DNA of 64,000 bases from Nitrospira sp. Lineage in GTDB: Bacteria; Nitrospirota; Nitrospiria; Nitrospirales; UBA8639. Of this stretch, positions 29,201 through 37,935 are shown in pieces. Below the pieces are notes generated by a model, which was given only the letters and a program-made list of their open reading frames with translations, did not search any database and was not told the origin of the DNA. Where the stretch lies: the NCBI GenBank assembly GCA_024760505.1, contig CP058931.1:940001-1004000 (forward strand), given 5' to 3'. Position numbers and translations under genes: made by a program. Within the stretch, counting starts at the first letter, position 1; every line of letters begins with the position of its first letter.

Positions 29201-30139
29201 GAGATCTTTGGCATCTTTAACGAAAATCATATGCGGGAGATTATCCACAATGGAGGTCAAAAACCGTTGACTGTCCTGCAAATGGATCTCGGCCTGTTTT
29301 CGGGTGGTGATATCTTGAACGATGCCGAGCATTCGTCGGGGGAGACCATCCTGATCCTTAACAACCTCCCCCTTGCAGGCGATCCACCGGACCTCCCCGG
29401 TGGGCCACACGATTCGATGCTCGACTTCATAAGGCGCCCCGTTTTCAAGCGTTCTCCTAATGACGTCTTTAAGCATCGGGCGATCATCAGGATAGATGCA
29501 GTTTTCGTAAGCCTCAAAGGTTTCATCAAGCATCCCGTGCGCTAACCCGAAGAGCCCGGCAACTTCCTCCGACCAGATAAGATGACCGGTTGGAATATGC
29601 CAGTCCCAAATCCCCATATTTCCCGCCTTCAAGGCCAAGGTCAGTCGTTGTTCACTTTCGGAAAGCAAGGCTTGCGTGCGTTGCCGTTCGAGTTGACATT
29701 TCGATTCACTGGAGGTGAGGGCCTCCTCCGCCTGCGCGGCCTTCCGAGTCAAATCTTTGGCCGCAACCGCGCGATGCACCATCTCAACCACTTCTTGCCG
29801 GTCATAGGGTTTGATCAGGTGGGCAAATGCATGATGTTGCAGGGTGAAGATTTTTTCCTTTTGATCGCCATGCGCCGTAAGAATGACAACAGGAAGGGTG
29901 GGATCCTGCCCATACAGGCGTTGAAGGACAATCAGCCCATCAAGGTCAGGCAGACCTAAATCGAGGATGACGGCACTATAGGAATGAACGGTGGACACTC
30001 GACGTAACGCTTCGCTTCCGGTCTCCACCGTCTCAACCCGATATCCCTCACTTTCCAGCAGATCACTCAAGGCCAGACAAATGTCCACCTCGTCATCCAC
30101 AACAAGGATAGTGGGTGTGGTGGTTCTCGGAGCCTCCAT
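26222..30139 (-). CDS. Hybrid multi-PAS sensor histidine kinase with two receiver domains
   Basis: The 1305-residue cytoplasmic sensor starts with a receiver domain (ILVVDDEVDICLALSDLLES, phospho-acceptor Asp in VILDLGLPDLDG, about 12-125). A short coiled coil and about six PAS/PAC modules follow, several ending in DITERK/DITEQK (about 165-920). A HisKA dimerisation domain (KMEAIGTLAGGIAHDFNNIL, phospho-His in AHDFNN, about 930), an HATPase_c domain (NLCANAEYAM, DTGTGM, GEGTGMGLAVVHG) and a C-terminal receiver (HILFVEDEEPLARLG, VVTDQTMP) complete it. No transmembrane segment is visible, so the signal is probably intracellular, e.g. redox or small ligands. No partner regulator is adjacent. Confidence 0.93.
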   Translation of the reverse strand: MEAPRTTTPTILVVDDEVDICLALSDLLESEGYRVETVETGSEALRRVSTVHSYSAVILDLGLPDLDGLIVLQRLYGQDPTLPVVILTAHGDQKEKIFTLQHHAFAHLIKPYDRQEVVEMVHRAVAAKDLTRKAAQAEEALTSSESKCQLERQRTQALLSESEQRLTLALKAGNMGIWDWHIPTGHLIWSEEVAGLFGLAHGMLDETFEAYENCIYPDDRPMLKDVIRRTLENGAPYEVEHRIVWPTGEVRWIACKGEVVKDQDGLPRRMLGIVQDITTRKQAEIHLQDSQRFLTSIVDNLPHMIFVKDAKDLRFILFNQAGEKLIGYPKEAMIGKTDYDLFPKSEADFYTRKDREVLLGQTLIDIPDEVIHTQFHGTRYLHTKKIPILDGQGIPQYLLGISEDITEQKQAELERIERETLLHLIFEMGPGCIKRVAADGTLLHINPAGLELIEATNADEVLGGSVFDLVVPEHLDAFKQMHHEVIQGKKQTLQFEVQSLKGTRSWIETYAVPFKNPVTNEVEHLAVTHDITERKKSEEQAQQLSRQNELILSSAGDGIYGLDLQGRTTFVNPAGAKMLGYAPQELIGSFMHGTVHHSKPDGSPYPSETCPMYAVYSDGVIRHVEGEVLWRKDGTSFPVDYTSTPIWQDGNLTGAVVTFRDITERKQTEEAINKSREDFLTLVDSLEGIVWECEFPSYRLTFVSQQAERLLGYPIHEWLENPDFFWGRLHEADKSRVMEYCREATLRKENHELEYRFFKKNGEVIWLRDLVTVVVEHDQPVKLRGVIFNITQTKQAETVLQESEERFRLLSEAIPQQVWTARPDGSLDYVNRRVLEYFGSSFEEMIGHGWQRFLHPDDLPGCLDSWARARETNQPYEIEFRLLRGSDHAFRWHLGRALPVLNPEGQVVKWFGSNTDITQLKQLENQVRQSQKMEAIGTLAGGIAHDFNNILMAIIGYTELAKQSARDNVRAQKNLDEVLVAGQRAKELVQQILTFSRQTEQIQQPLDLQLLVKEVGKFLRATFPATIDIRQQFTEATSIILGDPIQMHQVLMNLCANAEYAMRGSGGLLELKLERVTGEPDGIGAHPDLKGGAYVCLTVRDTGTGMTPDVVQRIFDPFFTTKRVGEGTGMGLAVVHGIVISYGGVIKVESEPGQGTIFRIYFPEMEAANYPEDNTSLSQEVFMGRGHILFVEDEEPLARLGEEAMKGLGYEVMVRTSSVEALEAFRADPFRFDAVVTDQTMPHITGEALARQLLELRPDVPIILCTGFSHSMTLEKAKAMGIRAFLLKPLLIKDLAWTLREVLHH

Positions 30140-30643
30140 CTTTCTTCCTTTTCTTTTGCCTATGTTCCGCTAAAAATGTCCTTCAACAGAGAAGCTTGGC
30201 CGGAATCGTGGAGTTATTGTACGCCATTTGAAGAAAGGGTCAAACCCATTGGCTTTATCAGGAATCTAAAAGAATTTTGCCTTGCGGGTTTCCCTAACCA
30301 TGAACATGAGTGAACCCCTGGAACATCAACAAAACCAATGGTCCGGCAAACCTTGGCACCGAATGAAGATGACAGTTAGAGACCACGGAAGAGAATTGCG
30401 TCAGGATTTATAGGGGTGATGATTGTGAATGAGTTTTTTTGAGGACCAACTTGCCGATGCAGGAGGCACTCTTTGCCCAACACCCCTCCCAAGGTTCCCA
30501 AACATTCACAAAACTTCCCTTATTTTATGAGTTTCTACTTGTTTTAGTGACGGCATGAAACTTGAGACGGCTATATAGGGTTTTGCTAATCCACAACACT
30601 GCCAGGCAGAAAGCGAGGGCACTATGACATCCCGGAGGGCAAG
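30140..30643. other. Intergenic region upstream of the MotA-like gene
   Basis: About 500 bases between divergent genes. I see no supportable gene. The end carries CCGGAGGG just before the GTG start at 30644. Confidence 0.45.
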
Positions 30644-31870
30644 GTGACCACAACGTTTGGCCTGTGGGAGTTTTTGAGCCGTGACGTGACCTTTTTGGGC
30701 GGCCCCCACAGCCCCATGCTGAGTTGGCTGGGGTCTGTTGGGATTGTGGTATTTTTTCTATGGCACATTCTCAAGATGCGGAAGGAAACGGCTTCGGTTC
30801 GTCTGGCGTTCAATCGAGTACGCCCCATGTTGAACGCACTTGCCAACGAACGAAAGGAAATCGATCGCAACCGCTTCACGCATCATCCGGGAAAGGGATT
30901 CTCAACCCATGTGGACCGGACGGCCTCCTCTTCCAGCCGGATGGACAGTGAAGACATCCACACCCTCGACTCGGGAATGCAGCAGGAACCCATCTTTCGC
31001 GACCCATGGGCGCAATACCGAATGACACTGATTCTTGAACAAGTCCCCTGGTTTGTCGACCCTCGGATATTCAGTACCAAGCGCGCCGCAGAGGTGTTTA
31101 CTCAGGAAGCCCTCATTGCCAAACATGTGAATCTGCCGTTCTATCGACAATTGCCTTCGTTCATCACCGGTCTCGGGTTACTGCTGACCTTTCTCGCCTT
31201 GTTTATCGGCCTTGGCAAGCTACATGCCGAGGGAAGTGAGATTGTCGGAATTCAGGGGCTGATAAACGGGCTGGCAGGCAAGTTCCTGACATCCATCGTC
31301 GGACTTATCGTGGCCAATGTCTTCACGTTCATTGAAAAACCGCTCATGGCCAGACTGATACACGACCATTACATCTTTCTTGGTCTCATCGATCAACTCT
31401 TTCCTCGAAAAACCATGGAGCAAATGTTAGAGCAACTCACGGCCATGCAAGGCCGGTCCCCAAAAGACCATTCGTCCTCCGGCGGAGAAAGCCGCCCACA
31501 CCTGGCCGGATGGGAGACGCACGGTCTTGCCGGCCCCACGGCCGATTTAACAGCGGCCATTCAAACTTTGACGACATTGCAGCAGGAGCAACATGCCGAA
31601 ATCCGACGAACCGTGTCGGAACTTCCACGTGTCATGACCGATCGGCTTCATGGTCCCCTCAATGATTTGAACGATGCCATTCACAGCCTCACCAAATGGC
31701 TCAAGGAAGCCAATCTGCATCCTATGCCAACAGAAAAACCTTTCGAAGACCGCCCAGCCCTCTGGAAGACCTCTCCATACGCTCGGAGCCCTTCAGTGAT
31801 CAGCTTTTTCGATAAAATCGGCTCCTGGTCCAAACGGCCCGGGCCAGTCAGACACCGGCGGACAGGATGA
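30644..31870 (+). CDS. MotA/TolQ/ExbB-like membrane channel subunit (ZorA-like)
   Basis: The 408-residue protein has an N-terminal transmembrane helix (LGSVGIVVFFLWHILKM), a cytosolic segment of about 100 residues, and then the MotA/ExbB-type pair of helices: FITGLGLLLTFLALFIGL (about 170-187) and GKFLTSIVGLIVANVFTFIE (about 214-233). A helical cytosolic tail of about 170 residues follows. It ends in the ATGA overlap with an OmpA/MotB-like gene, so the pair probably forms a 5:2-type ion-driven motor anchored to peptidoglycan. The layout resembles the ZorA subunit, but no ZorC, ZorD or ZorE is next to it. GTG at 30644 with GGAGGG is the start. Confidence 0.78.
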   Translation: MTTTFGLWEFLSRDVTFLGGPHSPMLSWLGSVGIVVFFLWHILKMRKETASVRLAFNRVRPMLNALANERKEIDRNRFTHHPGKGFSTHVDRTASSSSRMDSEDIHTLDSGMQQEPIFRDPWAQYRMTLILEQVPWFVDPRIFSTKRAAEVFTQEALIAKHVNLPFYRQLPSFITGLGLLLTFLALFIGLGKLHAEGSEIVGIQGLINGLAGKFLTSIVGLIVANVFTFIEKPLMARLIHDHYIFLGLIDQLFPRKTMEQMLEQLTAMQGRSPKDHSSSGGESRPHLAGWETHGLAGPTADLTAAIQTLTTLQQEQHAEIRRTVSELPRVMTDRLHGPLNDLNDAIHSLTKWLKEANLHPMPTEKPFEDRPALWKTSPYARSPSVISFFDKIGSWSKRPGPVRHRRTG

Positions 31871-32553
31871 GTTCCCCGACGGATCCGGATAACACCAGTT
31901 CTCCCACGACGGGGGGAATCATCGATCTCATGACCTCACTGGCCATGGTCTTCATTTTGCTCTTTGCGGCCTTCATCACCCAAGCCCCCTCCGAAGCCCA
32001 ATCGCAATTGCAAGAACACAAAGAAAATGTGCAGACAGCCCTTCGGGACCACTTGGAGCGATTAGGACTTACCCTGGATTCCGATCCCCACGATCCGCTC
32101 ACGCTTCTCATCGTCGTCCCCGACAATAAACTCACTTTTGAGTTTGGACAAAGCATACTTTCTCATGACGCCGTTCAGTTTATACAGGAGGCGATGCCGT
32201 TCTATGCGGCTGTCTTATGCGGACCTTTACGCGACAAGATCGATTCCCTGGCAATCCAAGGTCACACCGACGATCGCGGAGACGATGCCTATAATTTAAA
32301 ATTAAGCCAGGAGCGATCTCTGGCTGTGATGGTGAAGGGGCTAGAGGCCATTGAGGCTCAAGAGCCTTCGGCCTATCAATGCTTCCAAGCCATGACGTCA
32401 GCTTCCGGCCGTGGCAGGCAAGATTTGATTTACGATGGGAATAGCAGGGTGAGCCGGGAAAAGAGCCGCCGCGTGATCTTTAAAATCCGTCTTCGTTCAA
32501 CCGAGCAACGTCACATGGCGGGAGGGCTGCCAACCATTCTTCCATTGTTGTAG
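31867..32553 (+). CDS. OmpA/MotB-like stator partner (ZorB-like)
   Basis: The 228-residue protein has one N-terminal transmembrane helix containing the MotB-like aspartate (GIIDLMTSLAMVFILLFAAF, about 17-36). A linker and an OmpA-like peptidoglycan-binding domain follow, with IQGHTDDRGDDAYNLKLSQE (about 136-155), the N-x2-LS-x2-R motif being NLKLSQER. The proton- or sodium-carrying aspartate plus a peptidoglycan anchor is the stator design of MotB, ExbD/TolR relatives and ZorB. Its start overlaps the upstream MotA-like stop (ATGA), a sign of coupled 5:2 assembly. Confidence 0.8.
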   Translation: MSSPTDPDNTSSPTTGGIIDLMTSLAMVFILLFAAFITQAPSEAQSQLQEHKENVQTALRDHLERLGLTLDSDPHDPLTLLIVVPDNKLTFEFGQSILSHDAVQFIQEAMPFYAAVLCGPLRDKIDSLAIQGHTDDRGDDAYNLKLSQERSLAVMVKGLEAIEAQEPSAYQCFQAMTSASGRGRQDLIYDGNSRVSREKSRRVIFKIRLRSTEQRHMAGGLPTILPLL

Positions 32554-32581
32554 GCTTCAACCTGCAATAGGCTTCCGGATT

Positions 32582-33571
32582 TCACACAGTCACCACGATT
32601 TTGCCTTTTTGCTGGTTGGAGACCATGTAGCGATGCGCTTCCGCAATTTCGGCCAAAGGGAACGTGCGATCGATGATCGGTTTCAAAGCGCCCGATTCTA
32701 ATCCTTGATAAATATACTCTTTCCCTCGCTTCAGCATTTCCGGATTTTTGACAATCTCAAACAGCGTATACCCTCGTATGGTTAACCCTTTTGCCAGTGC
32801 CGGGAACAAAGGAAATGGGGTTGGGTGTGGAGCCAATGCCCCATATTCAAAGATGATCCCGCCAGGTGCGGTGACGGCAGCGAGTTGTTCCAACAACGGA
32901 CCTGCAACCGGATCAAACACCAGGCGCGCGCCATTTCCAGAGGTGAGCGCCATCCCTCTTTCCACCAGATCTTCCTCATCGGTCACAATCACATGATCCG
33001 CTCCCGCTTGAAGGAGAAAGGCTTTTTTATCCGCGCCACGAGTCGTAGCAATCGCGACTCCTCCCTTAGCCTTGACGATTTGAATGGCCGCCAATCCCAC
33101 GCTGCTGCTGGCGGCCGTTATCAAAACCGTGTCGCCTGTTTTCAGGTTTCCGTATTCAATGAGCGCACCATACGCCGTCATGTATTGCATCCAGATGGCG
33201 GCACCTTCAATGGCGGAGAGGCTGCCGGGATAAGGAGCAGCCGCAGAGGCCGGGACGATGGCACTCTCACCATAGACCCCATATTGACTCATGGGAAAAG
33301 ACGGAATCGTGCTCACCCGGTCCCCGACCCGGAGGTCTGTGACGTTAGGACCGACGGCATCAATGACTCCTGCTGCTTCATAGCCTATCCGAGAGGGCAG
33401 TTGAGGAGTCTCCAGGTATTGGCCTTTTCTCAGCATGACTTCGGCGCGGTTAAGGCCGATAGCCTCCACCTTCATGCGAACTTCTCCCTTACCCGGTTCG
33501 GCCAAAGGTAACTCCTCAAGCTTCAGAACGTCAGGTCCGCCTGTTTGATGAAAACGCACGATCTTTGGCAT
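32582..33571 (-). CDS. Quinone-oxidoreductase-like MDR family protein
   Basis: This 329-residue medium-chain dehydrogenase/reductase begins GPDVLKLEELPLAEPGKGEV. It has a GroES-like domain without the usual zinc ligands (IGYEAAGVIDAVG where GHE would stand) and the NADPH-binding motif TVLITAASSSVGLAAIQIVK (about 147-166). Members reduce quinones or enals using NADPH. It is the last gene of the eight-gene minus-strand module read from the sigma-54 promoter near 38980. Confidence 0.9.
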   Translation of the reverse strand: MPKIVRFHQTGGPDVLKLEELPLAEPGKGEVRMKVEAIGLNRAEVMLRKGQYLETPQLPSRIGYEAAGVIDAVGPNVTDLRVGDRVSTIPSFPMSQYGVYGESAIVPASAAAPYPGSLSAIEGAAIWMQYMTAYGALIEYGNLKTGDTVLITAASSSVGLAAIQIVKAKGGVAIATTRGADKKAFLLQAGADHVIVTDEEDLVERGMALTSGNGARLVFDPVAGPLLEQLAAVTAPGGIIFEYGALAPHPTPFPLFPALAKGLTIRGYTLFEIVKNPEMLKRGKEYIYQGLESGALKPIIDRTFPLAEIAEAHRYMVSNQQKGKIVVTV

Positions 33572-33601
33572 CAGCTACCTCCTTCAAAAAAATCATTTCG
33601 G

Positions 33602-34132
33602 TCAGGTCTTCGATCGTTCCGTCACAAATTTCACGATGCGGTCCACGTCGTCATCCGCCTCCCGGACCATTTGGAGAAATTCAACGGGGCTGACGTTGAC
33701 TTTTCTCAGAAATCGACGATCCGCACCGCAACTATACATCAGATCGGGCGGTAACTCTCCATGAAGTTTGGCTCTGGCTTTTTCGATAATGCGGGGAAAC
33801 CATTCCAAGCCGGCCAGTTTCGCCTCCCTTGGCGGAAACAGATCAGTGATTTTCACCATTTTTGAATACTGCCCCTGTTGATCATTCAAAAAAAAGTCCC
33901 GTCTTATCCTGGTGATAGCGAGAGCAGTTTCCGGATCGGGTTCTCCGGCATCGCACCAGTCCTCCACAAAGTCGAAAATTTCCTGAGGCGTGGACCCGAT
34001 CGATCGAAGAAAATCTTCCTCTTTTTTCGTGAACATTACATCCACCTTACGCTCCCCGTTTTTATAGCCCGTGACCTTACTTTGGAAAAGGGTTCGGAAT
34101 TCCTCTTCCCACTTTTCAGATTCATGATTCAT
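33602..34132 (-). CDS. DUF5069-like protein
   Basis: The 176-residue protein has an N-terminal helical part (FTKKEEDFLRSIGSTPQEIF). The second half reads LFPPREAKLAGLEWFPRIIE, then ARAKLHGELPPDLMYSCGAD and FLRKVNVSPVEFLQMV, matching the layout of DUF5069. The function of that family is unknown. It is the seventh gene in the sigma-54-driven module, between the MDR and PNPOx-like genes. Confidence 0.68.
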   Translation of the reverse strand: MNHESEKWEEEFRTLFQSKVTGYKNGERKVDVMFTKKEEDFLRSIGSTPQEIFDFVEDWCDAGEPDPETALAITRIRRDFFLNDQQGQYSKMVKITDLFPPREAKLAGLEWFPRIIEKARAKLHGELPPDLMYSCGADRRFLRKVNVSPVEFLQMVREADDDVDRIVKFVTERSKT

Positions 34133-34276
34133 GTTTCGATGTTCCCCTTGCAGTTGCGTATCTATAATCAGAAGTTCCTATCGATTCGGACATTGTTTCC
34201 TTGAATTGTACGGATGTTTTCATTTCCTTGTCTCCTATTTCAGCATGGCCATGGACAGTAATCGACTGATATTCGT

Positions 34277-34897
34277 TTACACTGACACCCGCAATTGTCT
34301 GTTTAATATCTCAATTTCAGTTTCCAGGGCCGTGATCCTGGTCTTAAGGGGCAACATAAGGCGGTCGACCTCCTCTTGTGAATATTTGACGGGAATGTGT
34401 TGTCGGCAATTGGAATCCCAGGCTTCCACATGAAAACGAATGACCCGTTCGGGCTTTCCCTTGTACCGGAAATCAGTAAGTTCCTTGAGCAAGGCGGGAT
34501 CATCCTCAACCACTTCTGCCGTTCCCCACACCTTGATTCGGGTTTGGGTCGCGTAATCCATCAGGAACAAAAAAGCCTGATGATTTTCGGCCAAATTCCC
34601 TAATGAGATATATTGGCGATTGCCTGCAAAATCAACAAAAGCCAGAGTGTGGTCGTCCAGTACCCTGAGAAAACCTTTGGGGCCTCCTCGATGTTGGATG
34701 TACGGCCTTCCGTTCTTGTTGGCCGTGCCCAGATACAATGAATCCTGCTTCCTCACAAAATCCGCAAGCTCTTGCGTGATGGTGCTCAACCATCCGTCTC
34801 CTTCTTCCATTCGAGCATAAGGTTTACGTGATCCCATCCTCTCTTGGACGGCCTTTACGGATGGGGTGAACGCGATATCACTGATTGGTGGTTTCAT
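34277..34897 (-). CDS. Pyridoxamine 5'-phosphate oxidase-fold flavoprotein
   Basis: The 206-residue protein has the split-barrel flavin fold: FVRKQDSLYLGTANKNGRPY (about 48-67), IQHRGGPKGFLRVLDDHTLA, FVDFAGNRQYISLGNLAEN and AFLFLMDYATQTRIKVWGTA. The last ~20 residues form a coiled helix (TRITALETEIEILNRQL). Such proteins bind FMN or F420/heme and reduce small substrates. Member of the sigma-54-driven redox module. Start at 34897 has AAAGGAGA upstream. Confidence 0.86.
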   Translation of the reverse strand: MKPPISDIAFTPSVKAVQERMGSRKPYARMEEGDGWLSTITQELADFVRKQDSLYLGTANKNGRPYIQHRGGPKGFLRVLDDHTLAFVDFAGNRQYISLGNLAENHQAFLFLMDYATQTRIKVWGTAEVVEDDPALLKELTDFRYKGKPERVIRFHVEAWDSNCRQHIPVKYSQEEVDRLMLPLKTRITALETEIEILNRQLRVSV

Positions 34898-34930
34898 GGC
34901 TTAGTCTCCTTTTCCTAACTCAAGTGGTCG

Positions 34931-36043
34931 TTAGGCAGCCTGTTCATTCAATGAAAGATAGTCGGTATATCCCTTCATATCTCCGCCATAAAATGTGGCA
35001 CGATCATAGGGGGTGAGAGGTGAGGATTGGCGGATACGCTCCGGGAGGTCAGGGTTGGAAATAAAGTGCCTTCCAAACGCAACAGCATCAGCCAAATTAT
35101 TTTCTACATATTCAGAGGCTGAAACGGGAGTATGTCCTCCGGCAGAAATCAGGATAGTCTTCAGTGCAGGACGAAATAATGAGGCGGTCTGTGGTTTGTC
35201 TTCAAGACTCTCGTACTGCATCCCCGCGAAAGATGAACGTGGTTCAATTAAATAAACATAGGCCACGCCTCGGGTATCCAGCGCCCCAAGCACATAAGTG
35301 AACAGCTTGATGGGATCGCTATCCTTCATGCCGTTAAACACGTTAAAGGGTGATAAACGCACGCCGACACGATCTTTCCCCCAAACTTCGATGACGGAAT
35401 CGACAACCTCCAACAACAAGCGGGCACGACTCTCAATGGATCCTCCATAGTGGTCAGTGCGTAAGTTGGAACCATCCTGAAGGAACTGATCGAGTAAATA
35501 CCCATTGGCTCCATGGACTTCCACGCCATCACAACCCGCCGATTTGGCGTTTTCAGCCCCTGCTTTAAAATCGCCAACAATTCCCGGGATTTCATCTGTT
35601 TCTAATGCGCGCGGAACCGAAATCGGCGTTTCCTGCCAATCGACCGTATACGTCCCACTGTTTTCCGCAGCAAGAGCAGAGGGTGCAACCGGCAACCCAC
35701 CATCAGGTTGATGAGAGGGATGAGAAATACGCCCCACATGCCAGAGTTGAAGAAAGATTCGGCCGCCGGCTTTATGCACGGCATCGGTCACGAGTTTCCA
35801 GCCTTGGACCTGCTCAGGGGAATGTATGCCAGGGGTACCAGGATAGCCCTGGCCCTGTTGGGAGATTTGCGTAGCTTCAGAAATAATCAAACCGGAGGTC
35901 GCACGCTGAGCATAATATTCGGCATTGAGCTTGTGAGGAACATTTCCTGGCTGCTGTGATCGCATCCGTGTTAACGGTGCCATGATGATGCGATTGGGTA
36001 AGGTCAGGGAACCGATGTGTAAGGGCTCAAATAGTGTTGTCAT
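34931..36043 (-). CDS. nemA: Old Yellow Enzyme-type alkene reductase
   Basis: The 370-residue FMN-dependent TIM barrel shows FEPLHIGSLTLPNRIIMAPL (residues 5-24), the substrate-site LQLWHVGRISHPS, HGANGYLLDQFLQDGSN (about 184-200) and the C-terminal AVAFGRHFISNPDLPERI. It reduces activated C=C bonds of enals, enones, maleimides and nitroesters using NAD(P)H, in the NemA/YqjM group. It is the fifth gene of the sigma-54 module and best defines that module as electrophile/xenobiotic handling. Confidence 0.93.
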   Translation of the reverse strand: MTTLFEPLHIGSLTLPNRIIMAPLTRMRSQQPGNVPHKLNAEYYAQRATSGLIISEATQISQQGQGYPGTPGIHSPEQVQGWKLVTDAVHKAGGRIFLQLWHVGRISHPSHQPDGGLPVAPSALAAENSGTYTVDWQETPISVPRALETDEIPGIVGDFKAGAENAKSAGCDGVEVHGANGYLLDQFLQDGSNLRTDHYGGSIESRARLLLEVVDSVIEVWGKDRVGVRLSPFNVFNGMKDSDPIKLFTYVLGALDTRGVAYVYLIEPRSSFAGMQYESLEDKPQTASLFRPALKTILISAGGHTPVSASEYVENNLADAVAFGRHFISNPDLPERIRQSSPLTPYDRATFYGGDMKGYTDYLSLNEQAA

Positions 36044-36105
36044 GATCTGTTTCCTTTGATGAAATAAATATTACGTGACCCGAACTTCTCAACCATGGCG
36101 ATCGT

Positions 36106-37131
36106 TCACCGGTGAGCCACCATTCTGGTATCCAAGAAACGGCGGATATGGGCGGCGATAACCATCCCGTCCTCCTCAAGGGCAAAATGGCCCGTGTTCA
36201 AAAGGTGAAACTCGAGATTCTGTAAATCGCGTTTGTAGGGATAAGCCCCCTCGGCCGGAAAGATTTTGTCATGCTCTCCCCACACAATTAACGTAGCAGG
36301 TTGATATTCGCGCAGATACGCCTGCCATTGGGGATAATGGGGCAGGTTTGAGCCGTAGCTATAAAACAACTGTAATTGAATGTCCCTGTTACCCGTTCGA
36401 TCCAAAAGATACTGATCCACCAGCCAATTATCTGGACTGATAGCTTCCGGATCCCTTACCCCATGGGTATATTGCCATTTGGTCGCGGACAGGTTCAGAA
36501 AGCCCTCAAGAGCCTCTGCGTTCTCGGTCGTGCGGTCCTCCCAGTAGGCCCGAAACGGTTTCCAAAATTCCCGCAAGCCCTCCTCATACGCGTTCCCATT
36601 CTGGATAATGAGAGAGTCGATCCGTTCGGGGTGATTGACCGCCAACCGGAACCCTACCGGCGCCCCGTAATCCATCAAATAGAGGCTATAGGATTTCAAG
36701 CCCACTTTCCGGGTAAATTTCTCTATGACAATTGCCAGATTGTCGAACGTGTAGGTGAACTCGTCCACTGTCGGCATAGAGCTATTTCCAAATCCTGGAT
36801 AATCCGGAGCCACGACATGGAACCGGTCCGATAATTGCGGGATCAAATTGCGGAACATATGTGAGGAAGTCGGAAACCCATGAAGCAATAAAATAACCGG
36901 CCCATCCTTAGGCCCTGCCTCACGATAAAAAATATTCAGACCGTCGACCTCAACGGTTTTATGAAGCGTGGGGTAGTTGACCGCCTTGGGCACGGCGTGA
37001 CCTGACGCCGGTTCCTGATTTCCGGACTTGGAGGCCGTCGCTCCCATAACCAACAGCCCGAGGAGACTGAACGGCACCACTCCCAGGAAGGTGATAAATG
37101 CTTTAACCATCGTGTTATTCAAGCGTTTCAT
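36106..37131 (-). CDS. Exported alpha/beta hydrolase (epoxide hydrolase/dehalogenase type)
   Basis: A signal-type N-terminus (VKAFITFLGVVPFSLLGLLV) precedes an alpha/beta-hydrolase fold. The oxyanion motif is LLHGFPTSSH and the fold motif is DYPGFGNS. The nucleophile elbow YLMDYGAPVGFR has an aspartate, as in epoxide hydrolases and haloalkane dehalogenases rather than serine esterases. The acid is in WGEHDKIFPA and the general base in NTGHFALEEDG. It should hydrolyse a small electrophile in the periplasm. Member of the sigma-54 module. Confidence 0.88.
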   Translation of the reverse strand: MKRLNNTMVKAFITFLGVVPFSLLGLLVMGATASKSGNQEPASGHAVPKAVNYPTLHKTVEVDGLNIFYREAGPKDGPVILLLHGFPTSSHMFRNLIPQLSDRFHVVAPDYPGFGNSSMPTVDEFTYTFDNLAIVIEKFTRKVGLKSYSLYLMDYGAPVGFRLAVNHPERIDSLIIQNGNAYEEGLREFWKPFRAYWEDRTTENAEALEGFLNLSATKWQYTHGVRDPEAISPDNWLVDQYLLDRTGNRDIQLQLFYSYGSNLPHYPQWQAYLREYQPATLIVWGEHDKIFPAEGAYPYKRDLQNLEFHLLNTGHFALEEDGMVIAAHIRRFLDTRMVAHR

Positions 37132-37212
37132 GTTTATGTTCTCCTTTACTCTATTGGTTCGGCGAATCTTCGCCTTTCAAATTAAGAGCATCGAATCAAA
37201 CAAATTGCTTCC

Positions 37213-37902
37213 CTATACGGCTGCCACTGAGTCATGCAAATGGTTCACGATCTCTTCCGTAGTTAAGACAGTATTGGCAATCATTCGGTAGTTAACCAGC
37301 GCGGATTTGTACCCATCCCCTTCGGGAACTTTGGCGCCTGCCGTGGCATCCTTGACCACGGCAACCTCAAAGCCTTGCTCCATCAATTCTCGCATGTGTG
37401 ATTCCACGCAGAGATTCGAGGACATGCCGGCAAGAATAACCTTGCTGAATTTCCGCTTGCGCAATTGCAGCACCAGATCATTGGTCTCCGGCCCGTAGAC
37501 TTTATGCGGATTCACAACGATAGTTTGACCATCTGCAATGTATGGCTTGAATCGCTCGAGCCAATCCGCACCGGAGTCTGTAAAATTTTCCAAACTTAAC
37601 GGATCGACACGATCGAACATGTTGATACTGTGCATCACCGCTTCCAATGTGCCTTCAAACGCCCATCCATGATCCGAGGGGTAGTAGTAGTGAGGTGAAA
37701 CAAACACCTGGATTCCCGTCTGTTTGGCGGTTCGAAAAAGTGTGTCGAGATGCTCAACAGTGTTGTTCTCGGTCACGCTTTCGCCGACCACGCTCCACGC
37801 CACACCTCCCGGGCTTAAAAAATCATTCTGGGGGTCGGTAACGACTAGGGCCGTCTGATCAGGAATAAAGTCCATGCCTGGGTTGGGAAGTGCCATGATC
37901 AA
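37213..37902 (-). CDS. Isochorismatase-like cysteine hydrolase
   Basis: The 229-residue protein shows the D-K-C triad of the family. Asp is in VVTDPQNDFLSPGG (about 19-32), Lys in VVNPHKVYGPE, and Cys in MSSNLCVESHMRELM (about 174-188). A histidine-tyrosine-rich loop (SPHYYYPSDHGW) lines the site. These enzymes hydrolyse amides or N-C bonds in heterocycle breakdown. Member of the sigma-54 module. Start at 37902 has AAGGAGA upstream. Confidence 0.88.
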   Translation of the reverse strand: MIMALPNPGMDFIPDQTALVVTDPQNDFLSPGGVAWSVVGESVTENNTVEHLDTLFRTAKQTGIQVFVSPHYYYPSDHGWAFEGTLEAVMHSINMFDRVDPLSLENFTDSGADWLERFKPYIADGQTIVVNPHKVYGPETNDLVLQLRKRKFSKVILAGMSSNLCVESHMRELMEQGFEVAVVKDATAGAKVPEGDGYKSALVNYRMIANTVLTTEEIVNHLHDSVAAV

Positions 37903-37935
37903 TCTCCTTTTTGAATAGGTGAAAAGTATTTTGGA

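Noticed and set aside
30644..32553. A complete Zorya defence system
   Set aside because: Only ZorA/ZorB-like genes are present; the flanking genes are a histidine kinase and an MDR reductase, and no ZorC/D/E was found.
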